Of a stretch of DNA of 64,000 nt, positions 59,965 through 64,000 are shown in pieces. Source of the stretch: Sabulibacter ruber (lineage in GTDB: Bacteria > Bacteroidota > Bacteroidia > Cytophagales > Hymenobacteraceae); assembly GCF_017355955.1 (NCBI RefSeq), contig NZ_JAFFID010000007.1, positions 1 through 64,000 on the forward strand, given 5' to 3'. The position numbers and the translations under genes were made by a program. Position 1 is the stretch's first letter. Each line of letters begins with the position of its first letter. The notes below the pieces were generated by a model, which was not told the origin of the DNA, made no database searches, and saw nothing but the letters and a program-made list of their open reading frames with translations.

Positions 59965-62730
59965 ATGGATAAATACTCATATATAGCCAACGCACACGGA
60001 GCATATATTGATGAACTGTACAAGCAGTATCAGCAAGATCCAGGCTCGGTGGATTTTGGTTGGCAGAAATTCTTTGAGGGGTTTGATTTCTCCCAGAACT
60101 ACCCCAGCGAAAACGGCGAAGCAACTACAGCTGCAAAGCCAGCCACAACCCCTGGCGCTACCCCCGGTGCTTCTGCCGGCGAGGTAGAAAAAGAAATCCA
60201 GGTTAGAAACCTTATTTACGCCTACCGCTCACGCGGTCACCTGCGTTCCAACACCAACCCGGTGCGTCCACGCAAAGACCGTAAAGCGCTTTTAGACCTG
60301 AAAGACTTCGGGCTTTCTGAGGCTGATCTGGACACTAAATTCCAGAGCGGCTCTGAGCTTGGTTTAGGCACAGCCACTCTGCGCGACATTGTAGCCACCC
60401 TTAAGAAGGTGTACGAAGGCACCATCGGGTTTGAGTACATGTACATCCGCGACCCAGAGGTGCTGGAGTGGTTCAAGCAGAAAGCAGAAAGCGAATCAGT
60501 AAGCTTTAATCCTTCCGTTGAATATAAAAAACGCATTCTGTCTAAACTGAACGAGGCAGTAGTGTTTGAGAACTTCCTGCACACCAAATTTTTGGGGCAG
60601 AAACGCTTCTCTCTGGAAGGTGGCGAAACTACTATTCCAGCTTTGGATGCCATCATTGACAAAGGTGCTGAGCTTGGCGTTCAGGAAGTAGTGATTGGGA
60701 TGGCGCACCGCGGTCGTTTGAACGTGCTGGCCAACATCATGGGGAAAACCTATGAGCAGATCTTCTCTGAATTTGAGGGAACTGCCGTGCCAGACCTGAC
60801 CATGGGCGATGGTGACGTAAAATACCACATGGGCTTCTCCAGCGAGATTGACACACCATATGGACACAAAATCAACCTGAAACTGGCTCCAAACCCATCG
60901 CACTTAGAGGCGGTGAACCCGGTGGTAGAAGGTTTTGTGCGCGCCAAACTGGATTCCATGTATGGCCGTGACACCAATAAGATCCTGCCTATTCTCATCC
61001 ACGGTGATGCCGCGGTAGCAGGTCAGGGTATTGGCTACGAGGTTACCCAGATGGCCAAACTGGAAGGTTACAGCACCGGTGGTACTATCCACTTCGTGAT
61101 CAACAACCAGGTAGGCTTCACAACTGACTTTGAAGACGCCCGTTCTTCTATCTACAGCACTGATTTAGCGAAGATCATTGACGCGCCGGTGCTGCACGTG
61201 AACGGTGATGATCCGGAAGCAGTAGTGTTTGCCGTACGCCTGGCTACTGAGTACCGTCAGCGGTTCCACAATGATATCTTCATTGACATGGTGTGCTATC
61301 GCCGCCATGGCCACAACGAGGCAGATGAGCCTAAGTTCACTCAGCCTCAGTTGTACAACCTCATCTCTAAGCACCCTAACCCACGCGAGATTTACAACAA
61401 ATCATTGGTGAGCCGCGGTGAGGTAGACGCTAAGTTAGCCGATGAGATGGATCAGCAGTTCCGTCAGATGCTACAAGAGCGTCTGGACATGGTAAAACAA
61501 GAGCCACTGCCTTACAATTACCAGGTTCTGGAGAAAGAGTGGCAGGAACTGCGCCGTTCTAAGCCAGAGGATTTCCACCAGTCGCCAGAAACCGGTATTC
61601 CGGTAGAGGCTATTGAGAAAGTAGGAAAAGCCTTGGCTTCATTGCCAGAGAACTTCAAGCCGCTGAAGCAGATTGAGAAGCTCATCAAAGAGCGCCAGGA
61701 TATGTTCTTCAACAACCGTGCGTTGAACTGGGCCTCAGCTGAATTGCTGGCGTACGGTTCCATTCTGTTGGAAAACAAGATTGTGCGCATGAGCGGACAG
61801 GATGTGCGCCGTGGTACTTTCTCGCATCGCCACGCGGTGTTGCGTGATGCAAATACCAACGCGGCTTACACCAACCTGAACCACATCCAGGAAAACCAGC
61901 AGCAGTTGCAGATCTACAACTCCCTGCTTTCTGAGTATGGCGTGTTGGGCTTTGAGTTCGGTTATGCCATGGCTAACCCGAACGCCCTAGTGATCTGGGA
62001 AGCGCAGTTCGGTGACTTTGCCAACGGTTCACAGGTGATGATTGACCAGTTCATCTCGTCTACTGAATCTAAGTGGCAGCGCATGAATGGTCTGGTGATG
62101 TTGTTGCCGCACGGCTACGAAGGCCAGGGACCAGAGCACTCCAATGCCCGTCCGGAGCGCTTCCTGCAGTTGGCCGCTGAATACAACATGTACGTGACCC
62201 AGTGCACCACCCCGGCTAACTTCTTCCATATGCTGCGCCGTCAGTTGGCTACACCGTACCGCAAGCCATGTATCCACATGTCGCCAAAGTCTATGCTGCG
62301 TCACCAGAACGTGATGTCGCCAATTGAAGACTTCGCCCAGGGATCTTTCCAGGAGGTGATTGGCGATGCGTACGCAGATGCGAAAGCCGTAACCAAAGTG
62401 TTGTTGTGTACTGGTAAAGTATACTATGACCTGCTGGAAGAGCAGCAGAAAACCAACCGCAAAGATGTAGCCATCATCCGTCTGGAGCAGCTGCATCCGT
62501 TCCCAGAAGTACAGTTGGTGCGTGAGCTGGAGAAATATCCAGAGGCACAAATCATCTGGGTACAGGAAGAGCCTTATAACATGGGTGCCTGGACCTACAT
62601 CCTGAGCGTAATGCGCAAAAACATTGATGATGTGGTATCCCGTAAGCCAAGCTCATCTCCGGCTACCGGTTACAACAAAATCCACCAGAAAGAGCAGCGC
62701 GCGGTGGTTGAAAAAGCATTCAGCATCTAA
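59965..62730 (+). CDS. sucA: 2-oxoglutarate dehydrogenase E1 component
   Basis: The thiamine-dependent E1 of the TCA-cycle complex. From the ATG at 59965 it has 921 residues; a TTG 33 bases upstream is less likely. It starts with the E2-binding N-terminal motif ('GAYIDELYKQYQQDPGSVD'), then 'VVIGMAHRGRLNVLANIMGK', 'HLEAVNPVVEGFVRAKLD', 'HGDAAVAGQGIGYEVTQMA', and in the second half 'RGTFSHRHAVLRD', 'LPHGYEGQGPEHSNARPERF'. The lipoylated partner SucB follows 86 bases later, with a hairpin-family element between. Confidence 0.97.
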   Translation: MDKYSYIANAHGAYIDELYKQYQQDPGSVDFGWQKFFEGFDFSQNYPSENGEATTAAKPATTPGATPGASAGEVEKEIQVRNLIYAYRSRGHLRSNTNPVRPRKDRKALLDLKDFGLSEADLDTKFQSGSELGLGTATLRDIVATLKKVYEGTIGFEYMYIRDPEVLEWFKQKAESESVSFNPSVEYKKRILSKLNEAVVFENFLHTKFLGQKRFSLEGGETTIPALDAIIDKGAELGVQEVVIGMAHRGRLNVLANIMGKTYEQIFSEFEGTAVPDLTMGDGDVKYHMGFSSEIDTPYGHKINLKLAPNPSHLEAVNPVVEGFVRAKLDSMYGRDTNKILPILIHGDAAVAGQGIGYEVTQMAKLEGYSTGGTIHFVINNQVGFTTDFEDARSSIYSTDLAKIIDAPVLHVNGDDPEAVVFAVRLATEYRQRFHNDIFIDMVCYRRHGHNEADEPKFTQPQLYNLISKHPNPREIYNKSLVSRGEVDAKLADEMDQQFRQMLQERLDMVKQEPLPYNYQVLEKEWQELRRSKPEDFHQSPETGIPVEAIEKVGKALASLPENFKPLKQIEKLIKERQDMFFNNRALNWASAELLAYGSILLENKIVRMSGQDVRRGTFSHRHAVLRDANTNAAYTNLNHIQENQQQLQIYNSLLSEYGVLGFEFGYAMANPNALVIWEAQFGDFANGSQVMIDQFISSTESKWQRMNGLVMLLPHGYEGQGPEHSNARPERFLQLAAEYNMYVTQCTTPANFFHMLRRQLATPYRKPCIHMSPKSMLRHQNVMSPIEDFAQGSFQEVIGDAYADAKAVTKVLLCTGKVYYDLLEEQQKTNRKDVAIIRLEQLHPFPEVQLVRELEKYPEAQIIWVQEEPYNMGAWTYILSVMRKNIDDVVSRKPSSSPATGYNKIHQKEQRAVVEKAFSI

Positions 62731-62746
62731 TTAAAGATAAAGAGTT

Positions 62747-62782
62747 GTTTTGGTCCTGTTTTCCAGAAAACAGGACCAAAAC
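62747..62782. repeat. Hairpin-family member inside the sucA-sucB unit
   Basis: GTTTTGGTCCTGTTTT (62747-62762), CCAG, and its perfect complement (62767-62782). The 16-base stem stands between two genes of one complex on the same strand and has no T-run after it. It may stabilise the sucA message or tune sucB rather than stop transcription. Confidence 0.8.
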
Positions 62783-62815
62783 ACTTAAGTGATCATCTTA
62801 AGCCAAAAAGAAGAT

Positions 62816-64000
62816 ATGAGCTTAGAAGTAAAAGTACCAGTGGTTGGGGAATCCATCACGGAAGTGACCATCGCGAAATGGTTGAAACAAGACGGCGATC
62901 AGGTTGCCATGGATGAGGTGATCTGCGAGCTGGAGTCAGATAAAGCTACCTTTGAATTGCCCGCTGAAGCCGCTGGTATTCTTAGAATCAAAGCCCAGGA
63001 AGGTGATACCATTCCAATTGGAGAGGTAATCTGTACCATTGACGGTGCTGGCCAAGGTGCTTCTGCTCCTCAGCCAACCACTGTTTCTACGCAACACACC
63101 CTTACTGAAAATAAAAGTGTGACAGATCCGCAGAGCACTATTGCCGCGGAGCATACTCCTAGCCACGGCACGCAGAACCAGGCTACCACGGGTGGCGGTA
63201 CTGGCCAGACCCTGGAGGTGAAAATCCCAACGGTGGGCGAGTCTATCACTGAGGTAACGATCTCTAAGTGGCTGAAGTCTGACGGAGACCAGGTGGCCAT
63301 GGACGAAGTGCTGTGTGAACTGGAGTCTGACAAAGCTACGTTTGAATTGCCTGCCGAGGCTGCCGGTGTACTGCGCATTGTTGCCCAGGAAGGTGACACC
63401 GTAGAGATTGGCGCTACCATCTGCCGCATTGAAGTAGGTGCTGGTTCTGGCGTGGTTACTTCTCCGGCTCCGCAAACTACTGCTCCATCGGCCCAGCCTG
63501 CTCAAGCTGCCACTGCTGCAACTTCAGGGGCTACTACCTATGCCAGCGGTACGCCATCTCCGGCGGCTGGTAAAATCCTGGCTGAGAAAGGACTTGATGC
63601 TGCTGCCGTAGCTGGTACAGGCCGTGATGGTCGCATTACCAAAGAAGATGCCCAGAACGCCCAGGCTCGTCCGGCGCCTCAGCCTGCTGCCGCTCCTGCC
63701 GCACCTGCTGCCAAAGAATCTGCGGCTCCGGCTCCGGCCGCTGCGGGTTCACGCAACAGCCGCCGCGAGAAAATGAGCAGCTTGCGCAAGACAGTTGCCC
63801 GCCGTCTGGTAGCGGTGAAAAATGAAACGGCCATGTTGACTACCTTCAACGAGGTAGACATGAAACCGATCATGGACATCCGGGCCAAATACAAAGACAA
63901 GTTCAAAGAGAAGCACGAAGTAGGCTTAGGTTTCATGTCGTTCTTCGTGAAGGCTTGTACCGTAGCTCTGCAAGAGTGGCCAGCGGTAAACGCCCAGATT
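62816..64000 (+). CDS. sucB: Dihydrolipoamide succinyltransferase (E2), partial at the window end
   Basis: The first 395 residues of the E2 of the 2-oxoglutarate dehydrogenase complex; the catalytic domain is cut by the window end. Two lipoyl domains are present, about 1-77 and 132-207, each with 'CELESDKATFELPAEAAG' (lipoyl lysines Lys43 and Lys173); most SucB proteins have one. An Ala/Pro-rich linker, the E1/E3-binding domain (about 245-282, 'SPAAGKILAEKGLDAAAVAG') and the start of the acyltransferase domain ('MSSLRKTVARRLVAVKNETA', 'FNEVDMKPIMDIRAKYKD') follow. The ATG at 62816 is clear. It is in an operon with sucA. Confidence 0.95.
   Translation, partial: MSLEVKVPVVGESITEVTIAKWLKQDGDQVAMDEVICELESDKATFELPAEAAGILRIKAQEGDTIPIGEVICTIDGAGQGASAPQPTTVSTQHTLTENKSVTDPQSTIAAEHTPSHGTQNQATTGGGTGQTLEVKIPTVGESITEVTISKWLKSDGDQVAMDEVLCELESDKATFELPAEAAGVLRIVAQEGDTVEIGATICRIEVGAGSGVVTSPAPQTTAPSAQPAQAATAATSGATTYASGTPSPAAGKILAEKGLDAAAVAGTGRDGRITKEDAQNAQARPAPQPAAAPAAPAAKESAAPAPAAAGSRNSRREKMSSLRKTVARRLVAVKNETAMLTTFNEVDMKPIMDIRAKYKDKFKEKHEVGLGFMSFFVKACTVALQEWPAVNAQI

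Noticed and set aside
62747..62782. The sucA-sucB hairpin as a terminator
   Set aside because: No T-run follows and both flanking genes belong to one complex on the same strand.

Overview
The window looks like a chromosomal segment of a Bacteroidota bacterium of the Cytophagales, most like Hymenobacteraceae (Rufibacter/Pontibacter-like). The reasons are a type IX secretion cassette (PorP/SprF, gliding-motility C-terminal domain), promoters of the Bacteroidota type (TAnnTTTG at -7), few purine-rich ribosome sites, DUF4407/DUF4136/SIMPL/YtxJ proteins, an alpha/beta-fused 2-oxoacid dehydrogenase E1 and a SerB-SerA fusion. The genus is inferred, not shown. There is no phage, IS element, CRISPR array or tRNA gene that I can recognise.

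Layout. 1-60: 3' end of a 5S rRNA gene with its terminator. 0.4-9.1 kb: a thioredoxin-NHL protein, a Crp/Fnr regulator followed by a DinB-like gene with an FNR-type box between them, L-serine dehydratase, a cation/proton antiporter, two paralogous lipoproteins, a DUF4407 protein. 9.2-9.7 kb: non-coding, rich in small palindromes. 9.7-15.6 kb: a GDPD lipoprotein, an AsnC/Lrp regulator divergent from an AspRS/AsnRS-like asparagine synthetase, then serine synthesis (SerB-SerA fusion and a SerC-like aminotransferase). 16-23 kb: LutB, a thioredoxin/TPR protein, M28 and M16 peptidases, IspF and a repeat cluster. 23.3-28.7 kb: 2-oxoacid dehydrogenase E1, small exported proteins, YtxJ, OsmC, an outer-membrane-like protein and lipoyl synthase. 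29.2-34.4 kb: a type IX cassette with an ice-binding-like adhesin, PorP/SprF and an OmpA protein. 34.5-49.9 kb: DUF4136 lipoprotein, glycine decarboxylase, a lysine-ketoglutarate-reductase-like enzyme, manganese catalase, RNase D, SIMPL, an HNH-like protein, PRC-barrel, metallo-beta-lactamase fold and several small unknown genes. 50-59.4 kb: two proteins sharing a kinase-like module (one also with a degenerate metallophosphoesterase domain and a beta-barrel), Vsr endonuclease, dihaem cytochrome c, a DsbA-like protein. 60-64 kb: sucA and the start of sucB, which runs off the end.

How it fits together. Central carbon and one-carbon metabolism recurs: serine is made (SerABC), broken down (SdaA) and linked to glycine through GcvP. 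GcvP, the E1 component and SucA/SucB belong to lipoate-dependent complexes, and the lipoyl synthase LipA is in the same window.

The most striking non-coding signal is a family of at least 20 intergenic hairpins with a shared core (GTTTTAGGGCTGTTTT, short loop, complement) but different, compensating outer arms. They lie after genes, between divergent genes and inside the sucA-sucB unit, so they are not all simple terminators. The most interesting protein signal is the shared kinase-like module at 50-53.5 and 57.2-58.8 kb.
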